A stretch of 13,568 nt of DNA from JBEIHI01 sp964655245 (lineage in GTDB: Bacteria > Bdellovibrionota > UBA2394): the NCBI GenBank assembly GCA_964655245.1, contig CAZZLQ010000058.1, forward strand, positions 1 to 13,568. The letters are read 5' to 3'. The first letter of the stretch is position 1. Every line of letters begins with the position of its first letter. Both the position numbers and the translations under genes were made by a program. Positions 1 through 6,976 of this stretch are shown piece by piece. The notes beneath the pieces were generated by a model, which searched no databases, was not told the origin of the DNA, and was given only the letters and a program-made list of their open reading frames with translations.

Positions 1-13
1 TATCTATCGGAAT

Positions 14-751
14 TTACCACGAGCGCAAAACGAATCTTCGCAAAAGCCGCGTCAGCCCAACAAGAAGTAGACCTATGGCGGAGGCCAGCAAAATGGCAGC
101 AAAAACGATATCCACACGTTGTCGAGTTCGCGAGACATCAATGAGGCCGCCGAGTCCGCCGCCAGCAATGAACTCGCCCACAATCGCCCCAATCACTGCT
201 AGGCCTGCAGAGATGCGAAGACCGGTAAATATCTGTGGCAGAGCAAACGGAAGCTTAAGGGAAAGCATCGTTTGAAGAGCGGTTGCTCGGTAGAGAGTAA
301 ACAATTCCAGAAGAGGTTTCTCGGTGCTTTGAATTCCAGCCAAGGTTGCGGCGATGACTGGAAAAATGCACACGATCAAAGCAGACATGATCACGGTTGG
401 CATCCCAAATCCAAACCAGATCACCAACAAGGGCGCGATAGCGATGATGGGAACGGTTTGAAAGAAAATTGCATAGGGGAAGAAAGCTGTTTGAACCCAG
501 CGAGCTGAAGAGAGAATGAGTCCTATGAAAACTCCAAGGATAGATGCTGAGAAAAATCCAATGAGCGCAGCCGAAAGCGTTTCGGTAGCCGCCGTGCGCA
601 GATTCACAAATTCAGTGCCAAAGGCTTGAAGAACTTCGGAGGGGGCAGGTGCCAGATAGGCTGGTATCCAGCCACCCCGTGAGAGCCCTTCAAGAAGAAC
701 GATCAAAACGACAGCGGGCAAAACGGGCAGCCAGGCATCAAAGCGTTTCAT
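14..751 (-). CDS. ABC transporter permease, nitrate/sulfonate/taurine/HMP (SsuC/TauC/ThiX-like) family
   Basis: Inner-membrane permease subunit of a small-molecule ABC importer, 245 residues, the usual length for the SsuC/TauC/ThiX group. The N-terminus has a hydrophobic segment (about residues 8-24), followed by several further membrane spans. The middle holds the family-typical run QTVPIIAIAPLLVIWFGFG, and around residues 150-190 lies the cytoplasmic EAA-type loop (LKLPFALPQIFTGLRISAG) that docks on the ATPase. Its ATG overlaps the stop of the ATPase gene (ATGA, 748-751) and is preceded by GGAG at 5 nt spacing, so the two are translationally coupled. The stop is TAA at 14-16. No substrate-binding protein is present in the window; it may lie beyond the left edge. 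The substrate (sulfonate, nitrate, taurine, thiamine precursor or other) cannot be told from the sequence. Confidence 0.9.
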   Translation of the reverse strand: MKRFDAWLPVLPAVVLIVLLEGLSRGGWIPAYLAPAPSEVLQAFGTEFVNLRTAATETLSAALIGFFSASILGVFIGLILSSARWVQTAFFPYAIFFQTVPIIAIAPLLVIWFGFGMPTVIMSALIVCIFPVIAATLAGIQSTEKPLLELFTLYRATALQTMLSLKLPFALPQIFTGLRISAGLAVIGAIVGEFIAGGGLGGLIDVSRTRQRVDIVFAAILLASAIGLLLVGLTRLLRRFVLRSW

Positions 752-1503
752 GGCCGCTCCTTTATTGACTCTGGGTCTGTGGACTCAAAAATTTTGGAGA
801 TTTGAGTCATTTGACTGAGAAACTTTTCCGTCCACTTGAGGTTGGAGCCTCGATCCTGTGGCAGATCGATCATCTCGTCCTTGAGAACTCTTCCTGGACG
901 ATGTGAAAGCGCGATCAGTCGGTTCGAAACAAAAACGGCCTCGGACACCGAGTGAGTCACAAAAATCACGGTGATTCCCAGTTTGCTCCAGACTTTCCGA
1001 AGCTCTTGGTCCAGTCGATCTCTCAAGATCTCATCCACCGCTGCAAAGGGCTCGTCGAGGAGTAAGATCTTAGGTTCGGTGACAAGCGCTCGAGCGAGCG
1101 ATGCTCGCATCTTCATTCCCCCCGAGAGCTGAGAGGGCCGGGCACGACGAAAATCCTCTAGGCCAATGAGTTTGATGACTTCTGTGATTCGAGATTGAGT
1201 CTCTGAGCTGGATATCTTTTGAAACTCAAGCGGGAGACGAATATTTTCCTCCAGTGTTCGCCAGGGCAAGAGATGTGGATCCTGAAAGACAAAGCCAAAG
1301 GATTTCATTTCCGCAGGAATAACCACAGATCCGCTTGAGGGCTTTTCAAGACCTGCAATGAGTCTCAAGAGCGTTGATTTTCCGCAGCCCGACGGACCCA
1401 TCACTGAAACAAAGTCTCCACTGGAGATTTTTAGGCTCAACGAACTCAGCGCCTGCATGTTACTGTCAAAAGATTTTGAGACAGAATCGAGTTGAATGCC
1501 CAT
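748..1503 (-). CDS. ABC transporter ATP-binding protein, SsuB/TauB/ThiZ-like
   Basis: Cytoplasmic ATPase that drives the neighbouring permease. From the ATG at 1503 it has 251 residues, with Walker A GPSGCGKST (36-44), Q-loop FQDPHLLPW (Q74), signature LSGGMKMR (126-133), Walker B ILLLDEP (146-152, D150/E151) and H-loop VTHS (H184). The variant signature tail KMR in place of the common RQR/QQR is mild. The frame is open upstream to a TTG at 1563, which would add 20 residues without domain similarity. I prefer ATG 1503 because MGIQLDSVSKSF is where members of this family normally begin, and because it leaves about 107 bases for the divergent promoters shared with the MFS gene. The 3' end overlaps the permease start by 4 nt. 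Known family role: nitrate/sulfonate/taurine-type uptake; the actual substrate is not determined. Confidence 0.9.
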   Translation of the reverse strand: MGIQLDSVSKSFDSNMQALSSLSLKISSGDFVSVMGPSGCGKSTLLRLIAGLEKPSSGSVVIPAEMKSFGFVFQDPHLLPWRTLEENIRLPLEFQKISSSETQSRITEVIKLIGLEDFRRARPSQLSGGMKMRASLARALVTEPKILLLDEPFAAVDEILRDRLDQELRKVWSKLGITVIFVTHSVSEAVFVSNRLIALSHRPGRVLKDEMIDLPQDRGSNLKWTEKFLSQMTQISKIFESTDPESIKERP

Positions 1504-1610
1504 GCTCACGTTCTCTGAGGATGGCAAAAGACGTTCAAGCTGGCTATTTCTTTTGTAAGACAATCAAAAGGCTGCCCTTCAGAAAAGAATGCAGATAAAA
1601 GGAGTGGGCA

Positions 1611-2843
1611 ATGCGACTTCAGCGCCACGAAATTCAGCTAGTTCTGTTGCTCTGCGCAATTCAATTTGTTCACAGCATTGATTTCGTTTTGATGATGCCA
1701 CTCGCTCCTATTTTCATGAAAGATTTTGGAATCTCTCCCCAGTATTTTTCGCTGCTGGTTTCTTCATACACTTGGGCTTCGAGTATCTTTGGATTTTTGG
1801 GTGCGCTCTTTGTCGATCGATTTGATCGAAAGCATGTTCTGCTTTCGGCCTTCGCAGGGTTTATTTTTGGGACTGTTCTTTGTGCGCTTGCTCAGTCGGC
1901 TGAGTTTTTGCTTTTTGCTCGTGCCATGTCCGGAATGTTTGCGGGTGTGATGGTTTCGACCGTATTTTCGATCGTCGGAGATTCCATTCCTGAACAAAGA
2001 AGAGGGACTGCGCTTGGAATCGTGATGGCCGCGTTTCCCATTGCTTCGGTGTTGGGGATTCCTCTGGCGATCTATATTGCGAACGCATTTGATTGGCACT
2101 TCGCGTTTGCCTCAGTTGCCGGAGTGAGCGTTGTGATTGCATTATTCGCATTTAAGGGGGTGCCCTCGATTCGAGGTCATGTTGAAGCCGCGCGCTCCTT
2201 AGGTCGAGTTGAGAGATTGAAGTACTTTGTGGTCACTAGAAAGTTTTGGCCGGCGTATTGTTTTTCAATCGTGATTATGTTGGCTGCATTCACGGTGATT
2301 CCGTTTATTGCAGCCAGCCTCGTTCAGAATTCTGGCATCCCCATGAATCAGCTTCACTGGGTATACCTCTGTGGAGGGTTGTTCACCTTTTGTTCGTCCC
2401 AGATCTTTGGTCGGCTGACGGATCGATATGGAAAATTGAAAATGTTTCGAGCGCTGGCATTTTTTTCGATCTTTCCGATTTTGCTGGTGACGAACTTGCC
2501 CGAAGTTCCTCTTTGGATGGCTCTCGTTGTGATCACATTGTTTATGATGTTTATCTCGGGACGATTTGTTCCAGGAATGGCGCTTTTAACAGGAAGTGTG
2601 AGTCCGTCTGAGCGTGGAGTGTTCATGAGCGTGAACACGAGCTTTCAGCAATTTTCATCGGGTCTTGCGACAGCCTTGAGTGGCTGGATTGTGACAGCTG
2701 ATTCAACGGGGTTTTTGGTGGGTTACAACCGAGTGGGCTGGGTGGCCGTGTTTTTTACACTGCTTGCGATTGTCTTGGCTGGGCGAATTCAGAACGCGCA
2801 TTCGAGGCCACAAGCTCTGGCAGATACAAATCCTGGATCTTAA
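1611..2843 (+). CDS. MFS transporter, DHA1-like antiporter family
   Basis: Major facilitator superfamily inner-membrane transporter of 410 residues, the normal size for a 12-span protein. The loop between spans 2 and 3 holds a motif A variant, GALFVDRFDRKHVLLSAF, and the symmetry-related second copy FGRLTDRYGKLKMF follows the loop between spans 8 and 9, supporting two six-helix halves. The N-terminal segment through SIDFVLMMPLAPIF resembles AraJ/YdhP-like DHA1 exporters of drugs or small metabolites; the substrate is not predictable. The ATG has a strong AAAGGAG ribosome site 7 nt upstream. It is divergent from the ABC cassette. Its stop (TAA 2841-2843) is followed after 4 nt by a 10-bp hairpin whose T-tract lies on the opposite strand. 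Confidence 0.88.
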   Translation: MRLQRHEIQLVLLLCAIQFVHSIDFVLMMPLAPIFMKDFGISPQYFSLLVSSYTWASSIFGFLGALFVDRFDRKHVLLSAFAGFIFGTVLCALAQSAEFLLFARAMSGMFAGVMVSTVFSIVGDSIPEQRRGTALGIVMAAFPIASVLGIPLAIYIANAFDWHFAFASVAGVSVVIALFAFKGVPSIRGHVEAARSLGRVERLKYFVVTRKFWPAYCFSIVIMLAAFTVIPFIAASLVQNSGIPMNQLHWVYLCGGLFTFCSSQIFGRLTDRYGKLKMFRALAFFSIFPILLVTNLPEVPLWMALVVITLFMMFISGRFVPGMALLTGSVSPSERGVFMSVNTSFQQFSSGLATALSGWIVTADSTGFLVGYNRVGWVAVFFTLLAIVLAGRIQNAHSRPQALADTNPGS

Positions 2844-2875
2844 AAAACAGTGCCCGGAGGGGGATCCGGGCACTG
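2842..2875 (-). terminator. Intrinsic terminator hairpin reading on the minus strand
   Basis: A perfect 10-bp inverted repeat, CAGTGCCCGG (2848-2857) and CCGGGCACTG (2866-2875), has an 8-nt loop. A run of six A precedes it on the plus strand, so on the minus strand the GC-rich stem is followed directly by six T, a textbook Rho-independent terminator for leftward transcription. On the plus strand the stem is followed by ATGTTGCG, a poor U-tract, although the hairpin could still protect the 3' end of the MFS mRNA. No minus-strand gene to its right is visible before thyA, so what it terminates is unclear. Confidence 0.7.
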
Positions 2876-2944
2876 ATGTTGCGATTGGAAGGGACAATTA
2901 TTTTGCGGATTTGGGTTACATCCACAACATAGTGGGCCTTAGCT

Positions 2945-2968
2945 TCTAATTCTATTGGACCTAGGTCC
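2945..2968 (+). promoter_or_regulatory. Candidate -10 element and 12-bp palindrome upstream of thyA
   Basis: TCTAAT at 2945-2950 differs from the -10 consensus at one base, but no convincing -35 sits 15-18 bases upstream. Immediately downstream, where transcription would start, is the perfect 12-bp palindrome GGACCTAGGTCC (2957-2968), which could be an operator. On the other strand TAGAAT (2954-2949) is also a one-mismatch -10. This is the only gap of size ahead of the five-gene thyA cluster, so its promoter is expected here. Assignment is tentative. Confidence 0.3.
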
Positions 2969-2993
2969 TCGTTTTAGGGATTCTTGGTTGGCC

Positions 2994-3797
2994 ATGGAAC
3001 AGAGCTATTTGCAGCTTCTCAGGGATGTTTTGGAAAAAGGTGAGCGACGTGAAGATCGCACAGGAACGGGCACTCTTAGTTTGTTTGGAGTGCAGTGCCG
3101 TTATGATCTTTCAAAAGGTTTCCCGGTGCTCACCACAAAGAAGCTACACTTGCGTTCCATCATTCACGAGCTTCTGTGGTTTTTGAAAGGCGAGACCAAT
3201 GTCCAATATCTTCATGAAAACAAAGTGACCATTTGGGACGAGTGGGCCCGAGCAGACGGAGACCTTGGTCCGATTTATGGATATCAGTGGCGAAAGTGGG
3301 GGGCATCTTCAGGGGGTCAGGGCATTGATCAAATCAGTGCTTTGATTGAAGGGATCAAGAAAAATCCCACATCACGCCGTCACATCATTAGTGCGTGGAA
3401 TGTGGCGGACGTTCCCAAGATGGCTCTACCTCCTTGTCATGTTCTGTTTCAATTTTATGTGCACTCGGATGGACGCCTTTCGTGCCAGCTCTATCAGCGG
3501 TCGGCTGACATCTTTTTGGGAGTTCCCTTCAATATTGCCAGCTATGCCCTTCTGACTCTCATGGTGGCTCAGGTCTGTGGTTTGAAGCCGGGGGATTTTG
3601 TTCACACGATGGGCGATGCGCATTTGTATCTGAATCATGTTGAGCAAGCGAAAGAGCAATTGTCTCGCGAGCCACGAGCGTTGCCCACGATGACTCTCAA
3701 TCCCAAGGTGCGGAATATTTTTGAGTTCCAGTTCGAGGACTTCACTTTAGACAATTACGATCCGCATCCAACGATCAAGGCACCGATTGCGGTTTGA
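2994..3797 (+). CDS. thyA: Thymidylate synthase ThyA
   Basis: Converts dUMP and 5,10-methylene-tetrahydrofolate to dTMP and dihydrofolate in the cytosol. The 267-residue protein (E. coli ThyA has 264) shows DRTGTGTLSLFG (21-32), the substrate-binding SRRH (127-130), the catalytic cysteine in ALPPCHVLFQF (C148), QLYQRSADIFLGVPFN (dUMP phosphate and N180 contacts) and the conserved C-terminus IKAPIAV. The frame is open up to TTG 2955, but those extra residues do not match the family. ATG 2994 fits the conserved MxQYLxLL start. AGGGA at 2976-2980 is 13 nt from this ATG but only 7 nt from an in-frame TTG at 2988, so TTG 2988 (adding two residues) is a real alternative. The next gene, folA, starts one base after the stop. 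Confidence 0.97.
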   Translation: MEQSYLQLLRDVLEKGERREDRTGTGTLSLFGVQCRYDLSKGFPVLTTKKLHLRSIIHELLWFLKGETNVQYLHENKVTIWDEWARADGDLGPIYGYQWRKWGASSGGQGIDQISALIEGIKKNPTSRRHIISAWNVADVPKMALPPCHVLFQFYVHSDGRLSCQLYQRSADIFLGVPFNIASYALLTLMVAQVCGLKPGDFVHTMGDAHLYLNHVEQAKEQLSREPRALPTMTLNPKVRNIFEFQFEDFTLDNYDPHPTIKAPIAV

Positions 3798-3798
3798 T

Positions 3799-4287
3799 AT
3801 GGTGGTTTGTTTGATCGTTGCTGCTTCGGAGAACGGGGTGATTGGAAAAGCGAATCAATTGCCTTGGCATATTCCTGAGGATCTAAAGTATTTCAAAACG
3901 GTGACTTCCGGAAAAACAGTCATCATGGGACGAAAGACATTTGAGTCGATCGGCCGGCCACTTCCCAATCGGCGCAATATCGTGATCACCCGTCAGGCTG
4001 ATTTTAAGCCCGATGGTGTTGAGGTTGTTTCTAGTCTTGCTGCCGCGTTGTCCTCTGCTGAGAAGACGAGTGCTCTGCTGGATGAGGTTTTCATCGTGGG
4101 TGGTGGTGAGATTTATCGAGAGTCCTTAGGAGCTGTTCGTCGAGCTTATGTAACGGAGGTTCATCAAACGATTGATGGGGATGCATTCTTTCCCCTCGAT
4201 CAATTGAAGAAAGAATTTAAGCTCATTTCGAGAAAAGATTTCTCAAATCCTTTGCCTTTTAGTTTCATGGTCTATGAAAGATCATGA
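3799..4287 (+). CDS. folA: Dihydrofolate reductase FolA
   Basis: NADPH-dependent reduction of dihydrofolate to tetrahydrofolate, which directly recycles the product of the upstream ThyA. The protein has 162 residues (E. coli: 159). The sequence shows ENGVIGKANQLPWHIPEDLKYF with the proton-donating acid at D28, the NADPH-binding VIMGRKTFESIGRPLPNRRN, and the VGGGEIY cofactor loop around residue 100. The frame extends to a TTG at 3787, inside the end of thyA. ATG 3799 is chosen because it gives the family N-terminus (VxLIVAAxxNGVIG) and sits one nucleotide after the thyA stop. There is no strong ribosome site, which suggests translation by coupling to thyA. The stop overlaps the next start as ATGA (4284-4287). 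Confidence 0.96.
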   Translation: MVVCLIVAASENGVIGKANQLPWHIPEDLKYFKTVTSGKTVIMGRKTFESIGRPLPNRRNIVITRQADFKPDGVEVVSSLAAALSSAEKTSALLDEVFIVGGGEIYRESLGAVRRAYVTEVHQTIDGDAFFPLDQLKKEFKLISRKDFSNPLPFSFMVYERS

Positions 4288-5336
4288 AGTTTGCTTTTTT
4301 TGCGAGTAATGCAGTTCCCTTTCATGGACGTTCCTTAGAGGAGAGGCCTCTCGGGGGGACCGAGACGGCCATTGTGAGGCTGGCCGAGGCGCTTCAATTG
4401 AGGGGGCATCAAGTGACGGTGTTCACACCTCATGATAATCCACCTCCCTCGCTTCCGAGGTATCTGCCGCTTCGAATGATCGATTCTCATGAGCCTGTTG
4501 ATGTCTTCATTGCGGTGAGAGATTGGATTCCTGTTTTTTATAAGATTCCCGCCAAGAAGCGATTCATGTGGACCGGTGATTCATTTGATCAGTTCATGAA
4601 CTATGGGATTGGAGACCGCCGAATTGCAAAAGTGATGGATGGTCTTCTGTGTGTCAGCCAATGGCAGGCACGAGTCTTAGCAGAGGCTTCTGGCTTTCCG
4701 ATAGAGAAGACATGGAAGCTGGCGAACGGAATTGAGTTAAAGGCCTTTCAAAAGAAGGTCGAAAAAAGCCGCAAGCGATTGATCTACTCATCGACTCCGT
4801 ATCGTGGGCTTGAGCATATTCCCAGGCTGTTTTTGAAACTCAAGGAAAAGCATCCCGAGCTCGAGTGCCATATTTTTTCGAGCTACAAGATTTATGATCA
4901 AAAAGAGACTGCCCACTACGTTGCTCTCGTGGAAAGTCTCAAGGCTCAAACGGGCATCGTTGTGCACGGAAGTGTTTTGCAATCTCAGCTTGCTGAGGAG
5001 TTTCTAAAATCATCCATTTTGTTTTATCCGTGTCACTTTGAGGAAACCTCCTGCATCACCGCGATGGAAGCAATGGCTTCTGGTTGCGTTGTTTTGTCCT
5101 CAGCTTTGGGGGCCTTGCCCGAGACGGTTGGTGAAGCTGGCGTCCTGATTCCTGGACTACCAGGAAGGGGTGACTATGACTCAGCGTTTTTGGCAGCCGC
5201 TGATCGACTCTTGAGTGATGATCGTGAATGGAAGAGATTATCCGATCTCGGAATTCAGCGCGCGCAAAGTTGTGCTTGGTCATCGGTAGCAGAGGGCTTT
5301 GAGGCTTATCTAAGGAGCTCTCACGGATGCTCATAG
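4284..5336 (+). CDS. Glycosyltransferase, GT4-like (GT-B fold)
   Basis: Predicted cytoplasmic or membrane-associated sugar transferase of 350 residues. The N-terminal Rossmann half has the acceptor-side glycine-rich loop PLGGTETAIVRLAEAL followed by RGHQVTVFTP, then VSQWQARVLAEASGFP and the domain-linker motif NGIE. The C-terminal half carries YSSTPYRGLEHI and the donor-binding E-x7-E type stretch HFEETSCITAMEAMASG, followed by LPETVGEAGVLIP. These match GT4 family transferases using nucleotide sugars, for example in lipopolysaccharide or exopolysaccharide synthesis; donor and acceptor are unknown. It begins within the folA stop (ATGA) and its end overlaps cstA by 10 nt, so it is embedded in the thyA-folA unit although no other sugar genes are nearby. 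Confidence 0.87.
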   Translation: MKFAFFASNAVPFHGRSLEERPLGGTETAIVRLAEALQLRGHQVTVFTPHDNPPPSLPRYLPLRMIDSHEPVDVFIAVRDWIPVFYKIPAKKRFMWTGDSFDQFMNYGIGDRRIAKVMDGLLCVSQWQARVLAEASGFPIEKTWKLANGIELKAFQKKVEKSRKRLIYSSTPYRGLEHIPRLFLKLKEKHPELECHIFSSYKIYDQKETAHYVALVESLKAQTGIVVHGSVLQSQLAEEFLKSSILFYPCHFEETSCITAMEAMASGCVVLSSALGALPETVGEAGVLIPGLPGRGDYDSAFLAAADRLLSDDREWKRLSDLGIQRAQSCAWSSVAEGFEAYLRSSHGCS

Positions 5337-6976
5337 GTTTAGCCCTCGGATTTCTTTGTCTGATGGCATTTGGATACAGGCTCTACAGTGGCTGGATCGC
5401 ACGCCAGTATCAGTTGAGTTCAAAGCATTCAACTCCCGCTCATGCCCAAAGAGATGATGTGGATTTTGTTCCGACTCATCCGTTTTACTTGTTTGGTCAG
5501 CACTTCTCAGCCATTGCCGCGGCCGGTCCGATTGCGGGACCAATTATCGCTTGTCAGCTGTTTGGTTGGGGGCCGAGTTTGCTTTGGATTTTGCTGGGCG
5601 CTATTTTTATTGGGGCCGTTCATGACTTTAGCAGTCTGGTGGCTTCGATGCGACACAAGGCTTGCTCGATGGCGGAGATTGCACAGGAGTATCTCGGAAA
5701 ATCAGCGGGCCGAGCGATGCTTGTCTTTATTTGGTTCTCTCTCGGATACATCATTTTGGCATTCACAGACATTACGGCAGGAAGCTTTGTGCGGGGTACT
5801 GAAGAGCTTACGGCCGGAGATCACCGCTTCAATCCGGGAGGAGCTGTCGCAGCAGCGAGTGTTTTCTATTTGCTACTCTCCATCGTTCTTGGGCTTGTGC
5901 AGAGATTTCTGAAACCACCTCTTTGGCTTGTGACTTTGATCTTTGTTCCGGCAGCTTTTGCTTTGTCTTATGTAGGAACCTTCGTTTCGGATTGGTTTCT
6001 CTTCGATGTCAAAACCTGGGCGTTGATTATCTTGGGCTATTGCTTTTTGGCCTCCATTCTTCCTGTGTGGCTTTTGCTTCAGCCGCGAGGATACCTGGGA
6101 GGGTTCATCCTGTATGCGGCTCTTGCCGCAGGCCTCGTTGGAATTTTGTTTGGGGGTTATGAGATTCAGCAGCCCTTCTTCAAAGGATTCGAGGTTGGTG
6201 GAGCCACGGGATCGCTGTTTCCATTTTTGTTTGTGACAATTGCCTGCGGAGCTTGTTCGGGATTTCACGGTCTTGTCTGCGGTGGAACGACTTCCAAACA
6301 AGTAGATCAGGAGCCGCACTCTCGAGCGATTGGTTATGGAGCCATGCTGGCGGAGAGCTTTGTGGCGCTGATCGCGATCGTCACGGTGATTACCGTTTCG
6401 ACGGACTCTCTTCAAGGGCTTAAGCCGGGTGTGATTTATGGAAATGGAATTGGAAACTTTCTAAGTCTTTTGATTGGAAAGGAGAATCTTCCCTTTGCCA
6501 TTACATTCGGCGCCATGGCCTTCTCTACTTTTGTTTTTGATACGATTGATGTGGCGACGCGCTTGGGTCGCTATATTTTGCAGGAACTCTTCTCATGGAA
6601 ATCCAGAACGGGTGCGGCTGTTGGAACTCTTCTTACGCTCTCGATTCCTGTGCTTGCGATTTTCATGGCGCAGGAGGGCTCTTGGATTGAGTTTTGGACA
6701 TTGTTTGGTGCGGCCAATCAGTTGCTGGCAGGTCTTACATTGCTTTGTATCACGGCCTGGCTGATTCGTTCGGGGCGATCATTTCTGTTTACGCTGCTCC
6801 CGATGGCATTTGTCTTGGTGGTCACAATTTGGGCTCTGTCTCGAATCGTTCTGGATCAATCGAAGAAGGCTGATGGATTGAGTGTTCAAACGATTAACGC
6901 GCTCGTTGCGGGGATTTTGATTGCTCTCGCCGTCTATTTGTTGATTCAGGCCGTTAAGGTGGTTCGAAGACGATGA
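5327..6976 (+). CDS. cstA: CstA-family carbon starvation protein / pyruvate-peptide transporter
   Basis: Polytopic inner-membrane transporter of 549 residues. The CstA N-terminal domain is clear: FVPTHPFYLFGQHFSAIAAA, then GPIAGPIIA and GAVHDFSSLVASMRHK, motifs shared with E. coli CstA and BtsT (pyruvate or peptide uptake). A second family block reads CGACSGFHGLVCGGTTSKQ. The C-terminal part (WTLFGAANQLLAGLTL) matches the CstA five-span domain. It is shorter than E. coli CstA (701 residues) but within the range of the compact branch of the family. TAAGGAG at 5311-5317, 9 nt before the ATG, supports this start, which lies inside the glycosyltransferase gene. The stop overlaps the MATE start as ATGA. 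Substrate inferred from the family only. Confidence 0.93.
   Translation: MLIGLALGFLCLMAFGYRLYSGWIARQYQLSSKHSTPAHAQRDDVDFVPTHPFYLFGQHFSAIAAAGPIAGPIIACQLFGWGPSLLWILLGAIFIGAVHDFSSLVASMRHKACSMAEIAQEYLGKSAGRAMLVFIWFSLGYIILAFTDITAGSFVRGTEELTAGDHRFNPGGAVAAASVFYLLLSIVLGLVQRFLKPPLWLVTLIFVPAAFALSYVGTFVSDWFLFDVKTWALIILGYCFLASILPVWLLLQPRGYLGGFILYAALAAGLVGILFGGYEIQQPFFKGFEVGGATGSLFPFLFVTIACGACSGFHGLVCGGTTSKQVDQEPHSRAIGYGAMLAESFVALIAIVTVITVSTDSLQGLKPGVIYGNGIGNFLSLLIGKENLPFAITFGAMAFSTFVFDTIDVATRLGRYILQELFSWKSRTGAAVGTLLTLSIPVLAIFMAQEGSWIEFWTLFGAANQLLAGLTLLCITAWLIRSGRSFLFTLLPMAFVLVVTIWALSRIVLDQSKKADGLSVQTINALVAGILIALAVYLLIQAVKVVRRR

Noticed and set aside
1504..1563. 20-residue N-terminal extension of the ABC ATPase from TTG 1563
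   Set aside because: The extension has no family similarity and a poor ribosome site; ATG 1503 gives the normal family N-terminus.
2764..2949. 61-codon plus-strand frame spanning the MFS gene end and the gap before thyA
   Set aside because: Its first part overlaps the MFS gene in another frame and the rest includes the terminator hairpin; no ribosome site or protein-like composition.
5873..6415. 180-codon open frame on the minus strand inside the CstA gene
   Set aside because: It is antisense to a clear CstA coding region; the predicted protein is rich in Arg, Lys, Gln and Ser without any motif, as expected for a shadow frame.
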